From: Qipengyuania aquimaris
GTDB taxonomy: Bacteria > Pseudomonadota > Alphaproteobacteria > Sphingomonadales > Sphingomonadaceae
DNA: 64,000 nucleotides
Direction: 5' to 3'
Assembly (NCBI RefSeq): GCF_009827445.1
Contig: NZ_WTYI01000001.1
Span: 1,082,381 to 1,146,380, forward strand
Shown: positions 8,322 through 17,259 of the stretch, one piece after another
How the letters are laid out: every line of letters begins with the position of its first letter
Position numbering within the stretch: position 1 is the stretch's first letter
Program-made: the position numbers and the translations under genes
Notes under the pieces: model-generated
Told to the model about the DNA's origin: nothing
What the model saw: the letters and a program-made list of their open reading frames with translations, nothing else
The model's database searches: none

Positions 8322-9497
8322 TCACATGCGGGTAGACAAGAGCAAAGGAGAAATTTCTCCCTTGAGCGCGGATTTTCCCGACCATGCCCGTCCATGGAGA
8401 GCGAGCTCAAGGAAGGAACACCCATATGGAAGCCTAGTGATTGAGTGCGACAGCTCGTCCGCACCAAATGGCACTTCCATAACCTGTTCGCCGCTGCCCA
8501 CGCAGGTCAAGACGACTTTTACATCTTGGGACAAGTTACTTGGGCGAATGTCATGCTTAGCGGAAATCGTGAACGGCACGTCAGGGGCGCTAATGGTCCG
8601 CGTGGCGAATGGGCCACCATTTCCAGGGCGGATGTAAAGTTCAAGATGATCTGAAATTTGGCTTGTTTGCGCCCGGAACTCGGCGCTGTCGACAAAGGTC
8701 CAATCAAAGGGCTCGAAGGTATAGGTCCAACTCAGGACTTGGCTTGATCGCCCGGCGGATCCCTCTCCTGATAATCGACGATATAGAGCGTACGAAGCTT
8801 CGAGATCTCCTTCCGCAGCTAGGTTGCGCAACAAGCTTTGATCTAGCTTTTGATCATCAAAGGATTGTCGGGACCGCAGTTCAACAAGGTTGGCGAGCGC
8901 CTCGGGTTGCCCGATGGCATAACTGACGAAGCGCTTGTGCCAAGGGGAGGAGCCATCGAGCACTTGTGAAAATTCTTCCACAGCGCCTTCTTGCACAAAT
9001 ACCGAGAGCAAGACTGGAAAAAGCTCAGCCGACCTGGAGGGACGAACTCGCAGAATCTCGTCTACAGTGCCAACTGCACCACCATAATTTTCCACTAGGA
9101 CTTGCTCTTGAAGAACGAGACCTTGGAGTGTCAAATCCCGGCGGTTCAGCGTCGAAGCTAAATCGACGACCGTGGAGCGTGACTTTCCTTGATCTGTAGC
9201 AAGCGCAAGGATCGCAAGAGAATTCGGGGTAAGAGGCTCTTTCAAATAAGCTAGCCGGGCCCACATCTTCGCCCCTCGCGCCGCAGCCTCTGGTCCCTGT
9301 GAAAGGGCGACGGAAGATGCGTACGTTTCAGAGGCAATATTCTCTTGTGCTAAACCATTCAGCGGGAACAAGTTGGTCGCTGTTTCTGGCTCCTTGCTAG
9401 TCAAGGCTATCCCCGCAGACTGGAAACCAAGGCCAAGAGCTAAAAGGCCGCAAGAAAGGGTAACAAGTGTAAACCTGACAGGCTTGGCAAGTTTCAT
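8322..9497 (-). CDS. Hypothetical exported protein at the end of the EPS export operon
   Basis: 391 residues with an uncleaved or cleavable N-terminal hydrophobic segment (about 9-32). Residues ~60-255 are Ala/Leu-rich and look all-helical, in the style of tetratricopeptide-like repeats (for example ARGAKMWARLAYLKEPLTP, then EASYALYRRLSGEG). Residues ~260-391 look beta-rich. It is the last gene of a run with the Wzc-like kinase (20-base gap) and the OPX lipoprotein, so a role in polysaccharide export or processing in the periplasm is likely by context only. I do not recognise the family. Confidence 0.65.
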   Translation of the reverse strand: MKLAKPVRFTLVTLSCGLLALGLGFQSAGIALTSKEPETATNLFPLNGLAQENIASETYASSVALSQGPEAAARGAKMWARLAYLKEPLTPNSLAILALATDQGKSRSTVVDLASTLNRRDLTLQGLVLQEQVLVENYGGAVGTVDEILRVRPSRSAELFPVLLSVFVQEGAVEEFSQVLDGSSPWHKRFVSYAIGQPEALANLVELRSRQSFDDQKLDQSLLRNLAAEGDLEASYALYRRLSGEGSAGRSSQVLSWTYTFEPFDWTFVDSAEFRAQTSQISDHLELYIRPGNGGPFATRTISAPDVPFTISAKHDIRPSNLSQDVKVVLTCVGSGEQVMEVPFGADELSHSITRLPYGCSFLELALHGRAWSGKSALKGEISPLLLSTRM

Positions 9498-9517
9498 AGA
9501 TCGGGCCCCGCTCGCCT

Positions 9518-11656
9518 TTACGCCTTTTCGGCCTTTTCGCTATCGCCGTAGCCATATCCGTAGCCGTAGCCGTAGCCGTAGCCGTATGCCGAATTCTTTT
9601 GGCTCACCTTGGTCACAACCGCACCGTAGACTTGGGCCCCCGATCGTATCAGGCGACCAAGCGCGTTTTCGATGCCACGCAGCTTGATCCGTTCCGTCTC
9701 AATCACAAAGATAACCCCGTCCACAGCCTTGGACATCTCAATAGCATCCGCCAAAGCGAGCATCGGTGCACCATCAATGATGACTTGATCATATGATCTT
9801 CTCGCGGTCTCGATTAACTGTGCGAAGCGCTCTCCGGCTAAGAGCTCTACCGGGTTCGGCGGAGTATAGCCCATCGGAAGCATATCAAATCCAAACTCGT
9901 CGAGCGTAATGATTTGCGACTCTAAGTCAGTTTCCTGATTGGTTAGCAGCGCGGCCAAGCCGCCCTTGTCGTGACCCTCAAGTTGAAGTGTGTTGCGAAG
10001 TTTGGAATTGCGAAGGTCTGCGTCAATGAGAAGCGTACGCTTACCCAATTGAGCAAAGCTGGCCGCCGTCCCCACAGTTGAGATACTTTTACCTTCTGCC
10101 GGAACGGATGAAGTGAACATCAGCGCCTGCGGTGCCCCCTGCGGTGTAAGGAAGTTTATGTTGGTCCTTAGCGTCGTATATGCCTCACTGATTTGAGACG
10201 ATCGCTCGGCGAGCTTGTCTATCATCTCCCCGTCGTCGTTTCGCGGAATTGCTCCAAGGAGTGCGATGCCAAGTCGCCTGCGAACATCTTCTGGATCCTG
10301 CAAGGTTTGGCTGAGCGCAACGCGTAAATAAACCAAGCCCCCAGAAATAACCAAGCTACCGAATATCGCAATCAATAGATTCAGTATGAGTGACGGCGAA
10401 TAAGGTTCATCGGGCGCCTCTGCCAAATCAATGATCTGGATATTATTTTGTCCAGCGCCGGATGCTTCAAGCTCCTTGAAGCGCTGTAACAAGGCATCAT
10501 AAATCTCGCGATTTGTATCAACTTCGCGCTTGAGGATGCCGTAGCTGATGCCCTGCCCTTGCTGACCCAGGAAGCGGCGCTTGGCCTCTTCCATTCGTTC
10601 GCGCAATTCGGCCTCCCTCAGACGAGCCCCCTGAAGCGAAGCACGAGCACCGCTCGAAATCGCAGAATTAAGTGAATTCACTTCAGCCTGCTTTTCCACG
10701 ACCTCGGGATATCCCGGACCATAATTGGATCGCAGCACAGCGAGTTCCGCTTTAGCTTGGCTCAGTCGCGTGAGAAGTTCGTTACGAGGATCGTTTCCAG
10801 GAAACTCGCCAGCTACAACCGCAGCCTGTGCACTAACCCGGTCAGCAACTGCATCCGCAAGCGCTGTATTCAGCGCTTGCAAATCTGCACCGACAAGTGT
10901 TTGTCCAGCGCTTTCAGCTCCGGAATCCTCTCCCGAATGAAGCACCAGAATCTCGTTGGCATTCGCGTATTCCACGAGTTCACGCTCAGACTGCGCCAAC
11001 CGCTCTCGGAGTTCGGCGATCTGGCTCTGCAGGAAATCGCGCGCTTCGATATTAGCCCCGAAACGTTTCTCGTAATTAGCTGCCACGAATTCCTGCGCCC
11101 AAAGGTTTGCTATTTCAGCTGAAACGGCAGGGTTTGGGCTGGAGTATTTTACATCCACCAGACTGGATTGCGTGATCGGATCAATGCTGATGTTCTCGAG
11201 GAGAACCCTCTCGATCGATCGGTTGAGGTTTGCGGCCTCATCCAAATTGAAGGCCTCTAGAAACTCTTCGTCCCTGGACAAGTTACCCGCTTCCAAGACC
11301 CGCTTGGCCATGAACTGGGAGACCAGAAGCTCGTACTGAGTGTTGAGATACTGGAGCTCAGAGACCAATCCCTCTGACTCGAGCGAATCCAAATTGGTCA
11401 CATCGGCAGTGACCTGCGACACCTCGAGCCGCGACGTGGCCATGTAGAGAGGTGTGGCAAGAAGAGTTACCAGAATACCTAGCAAGAGGCCCAGAGCGAT
11501 TATCCCGGCAAGCCAGTACCTTAGTCCGAACGCCTCATGCCAGTACCGTTCTAGATCCAACGCGAAAGACAAGTCATTATCAATTTCCTCATCGGTGATC
11601 TGGCGCCGGCCATCATGCTCCACGCCACCCGGGCTTGCGAAGTCGATCTTGTTCAT
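9518..11656 (-). CDS. Polysaccharide co-polymerase with BY-kinase domain (Wzc/ExoP-like tyrosine autokinase)
   Basis: 712 residues. The N-terminal Wzz domain has a first transmembrane helix (about 49-71), a long coiled-coil periplasmic region (about 150-400, with many Glu/Gln/Leu heptads) and a second helix near 430-450. The cytoplasmic kinase domain follows with Walker A VPAEGKS, Walker A' TLLIDADLRNSKL and Walker B VIIDGAP. The tail is a run of seven Tyr-Gly pairs, a tyrosine cluster of the kind that is autophosphorylated in BY-kinases. It controls chain length and export together with the OPX protein encoded upstream, whose gene overlaps it by 4 bases (ATGA). Confidence 0.93.
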   Translation of the reverse strand: MNKIDFASPGGVEHDGRRQITDEEIDNDLSFALDLERYWHEAFGLRYWLAGIIALGLLLGILVTLLATPLYMATSRLEVSQVTADVTNLDSLESEGLVSELQYLNTQYELLVSQFMAKRVLEAGNLSRDEEFLEAFNLDEAANLNRSIERVLLENISIDPITQSSLVDVKYSSPNPAVSAEIANLWAQEFVAANYEKRFGANIEARDFLQSQIAELRERLAQSERELVEYANANEILVLHSGEDSGAESAGQTLVGADLQALNTALADAVADRVSAQAAVVAGEFPGNDPRNELLTRLSQAKAELAVLRSNYGPGYPEVVEKQAEVNSLNSAISSGARASLQGARLREAELRERMEEAKRRFLGQQGQGISYGILKREVDTNREIYDALLQRFKELEASGAGQNNIQIIDLAEAPDEPYSPSLILNLLIAIFGSLVISGGLVYLRVALSQTLQDPEDVRRRLGIALLGAIPRNDDGEMIDKLAERSSQISEAYTTLRTNINFLTPQGAPQALMFTSSVPAEGKSISTVGTAASFAQLGKRTLLIDADLRNSKLRNTLQLEGHDKGGLAALLTNQETDLESQIITLDEFGFDMLPMGYTPPNPVELLAGERFAQLIETARRSYDQVIIDGAPMLALADAIEMSKAVDGVIFVIETERIKLRGIENALGRLIRSGAQVYGAVVTKVSQKNSAYGYGYGYGYGYGYGDSEKAEKA
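9545..9586 (-). repeat. Hexanucleotide tandem repeat coding for (Tyr-Gly)7
   Basis: Seven consecutive TAC-GGC-type units (five of the form TACGGC, one TACGGA, one TATGGC) encode the tyrosine cluster of the Wzc-like kinase. The near-perfect 6-base repeat is in frame, so gain or loss of units would change the number of C-terminal tyrosines without shifting the frame. Confidence 0.85.
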
Positions 11657-12378
11657 CGCCCAATCCGATCGATCAAAATTGCAGAGGTCGAAAGCAAGGG
11701 CGCAAACCGCAAAATATTATCAAGGCGCCTCCTCGTAGGAGAGTCTCCAACGATGACGATGTCATTGGGATAGAGTGTCGGATCTGCATAATTGCCGCGT
11801 TGAATAGCTTGAATGTTATAGGCGCCTATGTACCGCTGGCCGGCAACAGTCCGCAAAACCAAAACATCCTGCAAATCGGCGTATTCCGCCAGGCCACCCG
11901 CTTGATTCACAACTCGCAAAAGCGATTGCCTGACAGGGACAGGATACTCTCCCGGTTTATTTACCTGCCCGCCCACCGAAACTGTGCGTGGCGGTATCTC
12001 GCTAGGCAGTACCCGCACTTCAGGATTTAGCAGGTAAGTTCCGCGCAAGGAGTTTGCGATTAGCTCCGCGGCCTCATTGGGCGCAAGTCCGTTAAGTTCG
12101 AGGACGCCGAGCAAAGGGAAAGAAATGCGCCCGAGCCCATCGGAGAGGTATGTACCGCTCAGCCGCTCTGCGCCAACAACCTCAATTTCTAAAGCCTCCT
12201 GGGGTCCTATGACGTATAGGTTCTCAATTCGCGGGGCAGGCAATTCTTCAAGCTGCGCTATCTCGATCCCTGGCGCTGTACCGTAGGTGCGGTCGGTCGC
12301 GCACCCTGACAACGCAAGAGCGGCCGCCAGACCGGCAAAACCCGTTCTCAACTCTCTCACTACACGTATTCTCTTCAT
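11653..12378 (-). CDS. Wza-type outer-membrane polysaccharide export (OPX) lipoprotein
   Basis: 241 residues with a lipoprotein signal (ALALSGC, lipid Cys at about residue 27). A polysaccharide export domain (IGPQEALEIEVVGAERLSGTYLSDGLGRISFPLLG, about 57-130) and a SLBB-like segment (RTVSVGGQVNKPGEYPV, about 147-215) follow. It ends in a hydrophobic helix, as in OPX proteins that span or reach the outer membrane. It forms the export channel for the polymer and works with the Wzc-like co-polymerase, whose start codon overlaps its stop (ATGA). It lies 70 bases downstream of the Wzy-like gene in the same direction. Confidence 0.93.
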   Translation of the reverse strand: MKRIRVVRELRTGFAGLAAALALSGCATDRTYGTAPGIEIAQLEELPAPRIENLYVIGPQEALEIEVVGAERLSGTYLSDGLGRISFPLLGVLELNGLAPNEAAELIANSLRGTYLLNPEVRVLPSEIPPRTVSVGGQVNKPGEYPVPVRQSLLRVVNQAGGLAEYADLQDVLVLRTVAGQRYIGAYNIQAIQRGNYADPTLYPNDIVIVGDSPTRRRLDNILRFAPLLSTSAILIDRIGR

Positions 12379-12448
12379 GTTGGGCGCCTTAGCGCATTTC
12401 TGATGGCGGGAAAGTCGGATTATCGCAGAGTAAGATTATCCCGACGAT

Positions 12449-13855
12449 TCATGTGTCTTCCGCGCCACGTTGGTCACGCGAGAGTGCCACTAGCAGCCAA
12501 ATCAATACCAGCTGAAAAATCGGCGTTCTCAATGGATAGTCGACTATGGATGCTGCACCGATTACGCTGAAAATGCTAATCCAGAATATACCCAAGCCGG
12601 ACGCCTCTCGGGCAGAGAATATTCTTGCGATGGCTTTCACCACCCATGTAGCCAGTCCAATTAACAAGCCCCCAGCTATCACTCCACCTTCAATGAGAAG
12701 TTGCAACCAATCGTTATGCGCTTGGTTCACATAATGTGGCATCAACAAAGCGGATGGCTCGTGTATTTGGTAAACTTGCTCGAACGAACCAAATCCTGAC
12801 CCCACCAACCAATACGTCGACAGCATCTCCGAAATTACCGGCAAGATCGACCATCGCAAGTCGGCAAAACTATCTCGAGCCAAAATATCACTGAAAGCTG
12901 GTGATCGGCCAAGAGTTGCAAAAGCGATAACGGTCATCGCCAGAACTGTGAGGGGTATAAACGCAATTAGATATGGGCGGCGACGGCTCCAGCGACTTTC
13001 TTGATCGGAGACGGACTTAACGCTCCGCCTACTGGGCGAAACAGCGATCATAATGGATGAGATGAGAGCTGCACCCAAACAAGCGGCGAACCCAGCACGC
13101 GATCCACTTACCAAAGCAACCAGAATTATAAAGAAAAAGACGGCTGGATAGAATATGCTCAACCAACTAGCGCTACGCTCAATTCGCGTCTCCAAACCAA
13201 GCCTCGCCACTACGAGCAGAGAGCAGGCAGCGAAGATTGCCGAATGGTTCTCATTGGCGAAAATGCCGACCGCCGATCCCCAATTGGTAAGCTCGTAAAA
13301 GTAGAGAGGGCTAGATCGTCCCGAAATCACTTGCAGCAAACCTAGGGCTGCGTTCAGGATCCCCAATCCAGCGATAATTTGAAGGAGATCGCGGGTCCTT
13401 GCTCGTAGGGCAATTGCCAGCAGCAGTCCCGCCGCCGGCAAGACTAAACTGCCAAAGGCATTCCATGTTCGCGTGGGTGCCATAGAGAGGGGACGCCAGA
13501 TATCGCCATATCCTAAAGCGCTGTCCATCTGCCTAATAGCATTTCGCCCAGGCAGTGTATGCCAGATCTCTGACGGCAGCGAGATGAGCTGCGATCCAAT
13601 CAGAATCACTAACATTCCAAAGAGAGATACAAGCGCAACCTCTCGCTTAAGGTCATGATGTGTGAGATAATAGAGCGCTGGTATGATGAGAAACGATGAT
13701 AGAGTGCGCAATGGTACGATTTGGATCGCATCATATCTTGAAGCACCCCCGAGAAATGCCGCCACTGCAGCCATGAGCGCTAGAAATATCCATCTCTGGG
13801 AGGCCCGAATTTTATGGTGGCCGGATACGGATCCGGGATTGATACCTTTGGCCAT
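12449..13855 (-). CDS. O-antigen ligase / Wzy-type polytopic membrane protein
   Basis: 468 residues with about ten to twelve hydrophobic segments and a large loop around residues 330-370, the plan of the Wzy_C (O-antigen ligase) family. A recognisable patch is VGSGFGSFEQVYQIHEPSALLMPHYVNQAHNDWLQLLIEGG, in which HNDWLQLLIEGG is the typical family signature. In EPS loci such proteins polymerise the flipped repeat unit in the periplasm. A second polytopic Wzy-like protein is encoded at 21680-22960; which of the two is the polymerase and which a ligase cannot be told. It lies upstream of the export genes, separated by 70 bases. Confidence 0.87.
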   Translation of the reverse strand: MAKGINPGSVSGHHKIRASQRWIFLALMAAVAAFLGGASRYDAIQIVPLRTLSSFLIIPALYYLTHHDLKREVALVSLFGMLVILIGSQLISLPSEIWHTLPGRNAIRQMDSALGYGDIWRPLSMAPTRTWNAFGSLVLPAAGLLLAIALRARTRDLLQIIAGLGILNAALGLLQVISGRSSPLYFYELTNWGSAVGIFANENHSAIFAACSLLVVARLGLETRIERSASWLSIFYPAVFFFIILVALVSGSRAGFAACLGAALISSIMIAVSPSRRSVKSVSDQESRWSRRRPYLIAFIPLTVLAMTVIAFATLGRSPAFSDILARDSFADLRWSILPVISEMLSTYWLVGSGFGSFEQVYQIHEPSALLMPHYVNQAHNDWLQLLIEGGVIAGGLLIGLATWVVKAIARIFSAREASGLGIFWISIFSVIGAASIVDYPLRTPIFQLVLIWLLVALSRDQRGAEDT

Positions 13856-14168
13856 CAGTTTTTTATCGATCCCTCACAAACTCAATCGGGCATTCAAATT
13901 CGTGGGCGTCTCTGAAGGCAATACGCGCTCAGTGCAAGCGAGTGTTGGTGTGGTGCCCCACCGCATGGACGAGGATAGAGTAGCCCCCACCGGTCTTGGT
14001 AAGGTAATGCTTATCTTCCTGCTTTTGAAGCTTGCCAAAATGCGGAACTCCAAGCAGTCCGAAAAGATGCTTCCGGAAACCGCGCAAAGGTATGGAATAC
14101 AGTAAATGTGCTTCCCCGTGATCTTGGGAGGGTTAGCCACAACGACTGGGCCTCAATGGAAGCGGATT
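13856..14168. other. Gene-free stretch between the Wzy-like gene and fcl
   Basis: About 310 bases. Short open frames exist on both strands (the minus-strand one would give 88 residues), but none has a ribosome binding site or a recognisable sequence. A promoter for the export operon could lie here; I see no clear consensus. Confidence 0.45.
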
Positions 14169-15137
14169 TCATATGCGTGCCGTATCGGCGTTCCCAAGGA
14201 ACCAGCGATAGGTCGCCTCAACGCCATCTTCGAGACTGATCGTCGGTGCCCAGCCCATCCTCCTGAGCTTGCTCACATCCATCAGCTTGCGCATAGTACC
14301 GTCGGGCTTTGATGGATCAAAAATGATGTTACCTTCGAAACCCGTCACGCTCGCCACCATCCGCGCCAGCTCTAAGATTGAGGTGTCTTCACCACAGCCA
14401 ACATTGATATGGCTCAACATTGGCTGCGTATTAGCCTTATATTGATCGAGTGGCAGGTTTAGCACGAATAGCGACGCAGCGGCCATGTCATCAACATGGA
14501 GAAACTCTCGCCGAGGCGTTCCAGTGCCCCAGATCACAACTTCGCCGCTTCCATCCCTCACAGCCTCGTGAAAACGGCGAATTAAGGCAGGAAGCACGTG
14601 GCTGTTTTCGGGATGAAAATTATCTCCTGGGCCATAAAGATTGGTCGGCATGACCGAGCGATAATCGGTGCCATGCTGACGATTGTAGCTCTCGCAAAGC
14701 TTGATGCCAGCGATCTTGGCGATAGCGTATGGCTCATTCGTGGCTTCAAGTACGCCGGTTAGTAGCGCATCTTCCTCCATTGGTTGTGGCGCTTGCTTGG
14801 GATAAATGCAGGAAGAGCCGAGAAACAGCAGGCGCCCGACACCAGCTTCGAAAGCCTGATGAATGACATTCGCCTCAATCATCAGGTTCTCATATATGAA
14901 GTCCGCAGGATAGGTGTTGTTAGCATGGATTCCGCCCACCTTCGCTGCCGCGAGGATGACAGCATCAGGACTCTCATCCTGAAGAAATTTTCTCACCGCC
15001 GCTGCGTCAGTCAGGTCCAATTGAGCATGGGATCGGGTAACAATCTCAAACTCTTCACCACTCCTTTGGCGCGCCTCAAGCTCGCGCAGGATCGCACCGC
15101 CAACCATGCCTCGATGGCCCGCTAAGTAGATCTTCAT
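14169..15137 (-). CDS. fcl: GDP-L-fucose synthase (GDP-4-keto-6-deoxymannose epimerase/reductase)
   Basis: 322 residues of the extended SDR type. The NAD(P) motif is [11 protein letters not shown] at the N terminus, the catalytic set is GSSCIYPK with PYAIAKIAG (Tyr-x3-Lys), and [24 protein letters not shown] is a strong fucose synthase signature. It converts GDP-4-keto-6-deoxy-D-mannose to GDP-L-fucose, the product step after Gmd, whose gene is directly upstream with only a 9-base gap that is mostly a run of G. Together they supply activated fucose for the EPS repeat unit. Confidence 0.95.
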   Translation of the reverse strand: MKIYLAGHRGMVGGAILRELEARQRSGEEFEIVTRSHAQLDLTDAAAVRKFLQDESPDAVILAAAKVGGIHANNTYPADFIYENLMIEANVIHQAFEAGVGRLLFLGSSCIYPKQAPQPMEEDALLTGVLEATNEPYAIAKIAGIKLCESYNRQHGTDYRSVMPTNLYGPGDNFHPENSHVLPALIRRFHEAVRDGSGEVVIWGTGTPRREFLHVDDMAAASLFVLNLPLDQYKANTQPMLSHINVGCGEDTSILELARMVASVTGFEGNIIFDPSKPDGTMRKLMDVSKLRRMGWAPTISLEDGVEATYRWFLGNADTARI

Positions 15138-15139
15138 CG

Positions 15140-15147
15140 CCCCCCCC
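15140..15147 (-). repeat. Poly-G (8) tract in the gmd-fcl junction
   Basis: On the minus strand the gmd stop TAG runs into seven more G, then CG and the fcl ATG. The tract therefore occupies the place of the fcl ribosome binding site, and a change in its length would alter spacing to the start codon. Confidence 0.7.
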
Positions 15148-16268
15148 TAGCTCTCGATGCTAACCGGCAGTTCAAAGCCATTGGCCTTGAGGAAAGCGTG
15201 GCGCTGGGCATCCCTGAGGTCAGCAGCAACCATCTCGGCACACATCTCGCGTGCGGTAAACTCCGGCTCCCAGCCAAGCTTTTCGCGTGCCTTAGTCGGG
15301 TCCCCGAGAAGTGTTTCAACTTCAGCGGGGCGGAAGTAACGCGGGTCGATTCGCATAATAATGTCACCTACCTCGAGGGCCGGTGCCTTTTCACCTGTGA
15401 TACTTGCGACTCTCGCGATCTCGGCAGTCCCCTCACCGGAGAACTCGAGCTCGAGCCCTAGCTCCTTGGCTGACCACTGGATGAACTCACGTACCGAATA
15501 TTGCAGGCCAGTTGCGATTACGAAATCATCTGCTTCATCTTGTTGTAGCATTAGCCACTGCATGCGCACATAATCATGCGCATGCCCCCAATCGCGCAGC
15601 GCATCGATATTGCCCATGTAAAGGCAGGGCTCGAGTCCTTGGGCAATATTGGCGAGGCCACGTGTAATCTTGCGCGTCACAAACGTCTCGCCGCGGCGCG
15701 GACTCTCGTGGTTGAAGAGAATGCCGTTACACGCGTATAGCCCGTACGCCTCACGGTAGTTGACCGTGATCCAATATGAATAGAGCTTTGCAACGGCATA
15801 AGGTGAGCGCGGATAGAATGGTGTGGCCTCTTTCTGCGGCACTTCCTGTACCAACCCATAGAGCTCAGAAGTCGATGCTTGGTAGAAGCGCGCCTTCTTT
15901 TCAAGGTCGAGAAACCGTATCGCCTCGAGCAAACGAAGTGTTCCAAGTCCATCTACATCTGCTGTATACTCTGGTGATTCGAAACTCACTGCGACATGTG
16001 ACTGGGCGGCCAGGTTATAAATTTCGTCGGGTTGCACGTCATAGATAATGCGTGTCAGGTTTGAAGTGTCGGTGAGGTCGCCATAATGCAGGCTAAGCTT
16101 GGGATTGGGCTCGTGGGGATCCTGATAAATATGGTCGATCCGCTGGGTGTTAAGAGAGGATGCTCGACGCTTTATTCCGTGGACCTCATAACCTTTCTTC
16201 AAGAGCAAATCGGCAAGATAAGAACCATCCTGCCCGGTTATACCTGTAATAAGAGCACGCTTACTCAT
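15147..16268 (-). CDS. gmd: GDP-mannose 4,6-dehydratase
   Basis: 373 residues. The N-terminal [16 protein letters not shown] motif binds [21 protein letters not shown] is typical of Gmd, and the active-site region contains ASTSELYG and [15 protein letters not shown] (Tyr-x3-Lys). [18 protein letters not shown] is the hallmark C-terminal substrate block. It converts GDP-D-mannose to GDP-4-keto-6-deoxy-D-mannose, which Fcl then turns into GDP-L-fucose. It is the first gene of the two-gene fucose unit; about 230 AT-rich bases without a gene separate it from the glycosyltransferase upstream. Confidence 0.97.
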   Translation of the reverse strand: MSKRALITGITGQDGSYLADLLLKKGYEVHGIKRRASSLNTQRIDHIYQDPHEPNPKLSLHYGDLTDTSNLTRIIYDVQPDEIYNLAAQSHVAVSFESPEYTADVDGLGTLRLLEAIRFLDLEKKARFYQASTSELYGLVQEVPQKEATPFYPRSPYAVAKLYSYWITVNYREAYGLYACNGILFNHESPRRGETFVTRKITRGLANIAQGLEPCLYMGNIDALRDWGHAHDYVRMQWLMLQQDEADDFVIATGLQYSVREFIQWSAKELGLELEFSGEGTAEIARVASITGEKAPALEVGDIIMRIDPRYFRPAEVETLLGDPTKAREKLGWEPEFTAREMCAEMVAADLRDAQRHAFLKANGFELPVSIES

Positions 16269-16497
16269 TCTAACTAAAGTCCTTTGAAATAATTTCGTTT
16301 CCGCGATAAAGTTTGGCGTAGTTCCAGATACAGAAAACTCTTGGACGAAAAATGCCTAGAAAATTTTTACATGTTATATGGGATGACCCGCTGACACCAA
16401 GTCGGTTCTCTAGCATTATTTAGAAATTCGTGATTTTTTCGGCCTTTTCCATCTAGATCGGGCAGCTCAATAAGGCGGTCCCAAAGCTGCACCAGAA

Positions 16498-17259
16498 TTA
16501 TTTGGTTTCCCTAAGTTTTGCCCACAATACATGAAACACAAAGATTGGCGCTGAGATAAGCGTACGGCGCCATAATCGGCGTGGCTCACGAAGAAGGCGT
16601 GGCAGCCATTCAAAGCCAAGTCTTTGGAAAAGGGCCGGGGATCGAGGCACATTTCCAACGTAGAAATCGAACACGGCCCCTACTGACAAGGCTAAGCCAA
16701 GGTTCAGGCGACTGCGGTTTGCTTGGATCCATTTCTCCTGTTTCGGAGCAGTCATAGCCACCCAGAGAATATCCGCATTACTGGCATTTATCCTATTGAT
16801 CATCGCGTCGGTTTCGGCGGCAATAAACTCTTTCCTGTACGGTGGCGAGAGTGTGCCAACCAAGGAAACATGAGGAAACTCCACTGCGAGCTTCTTTTTC
16901 ATCTTAATGAGCGTTTCCTCTGATGACCCCAAAAGAAAGACCCGCCCCTCTTTCGCGCTATTCAGGCGTGAATACAGGCCGGAGAAGACGTCCCAGCCAG
17001 TTACGCGTTGGGCGATCTCGCCCGACTGCGCTTTAGAAGCCATGACGATCCCAACGCCGTCCGGTATCAGCCAGTCCGCAGAGTGTAGGGAATCGCGAAA
17101 ACTCGCGTCTTTTAAAGCCGTAACATATGAATGTGGATTGAGGCACGCTAACGTGCGGCACCTATTACTTTCTCTAAGGGAGGCTTCTAATTCATCAATC
17201 AGGCTTTCTAGACCTAGAGTAGAAACCTGGTAACCGAGTATCATCTCGTGATCTTTCAT
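16498..17259 (-). CDS. WecG/TagA/CpsF family glycosyltransferase
   Basis: 253 residues, the usual length for the family. Typical blocks: NPHSYVTALKD, DWLIPDGVGIVMASK (about 63-77), VFLLGSSEETL (about 107), ADILWVAMTAPKQEKWI (about 158-175) and SVGAVFDFYVGNVPRSP (about 192-208). Family members (WecG, TagA) transfer ManNAc or a related sugar in the cytoplasm to a polyprenyl-linked acceptor, often late in repeat-unit synthesis. Its ATG overlaps the stop of the upstream GT4 gene (ATGA), so the two are translationally coupled. The donor sugar is not known. Confidence 0.92.
   Translation of the reverse strand: MKDHEMILGYQVSTLGLESLIDELEASLRESNRCRTLACLNPHSYVTALKDASFRDSLHSADWLIPDGVGIVMASKAQSGEIAQRVTGWDVFSGLYSRLNSAKEGRVFLLGSSEETLIKMKKKLAVEFPHVSLVGTLSPPYRKEFIAAETDAMINRINASNADILWVAMTAPKQEKWIQANRSRLNLGLALSVGAVFDFYVGNVPRSPALFQRLGFEWLPRLLREPRRLWRRTLISAPIFVFHVLWAKLRETK

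Noticed and set aside
13874-14140. 88-residue minus-strand frame between the Wzy-like gene and fcl
   Set aside because: No ribosome binding site, no hydrophobic or domain pattern, and composition unlike a real protein.
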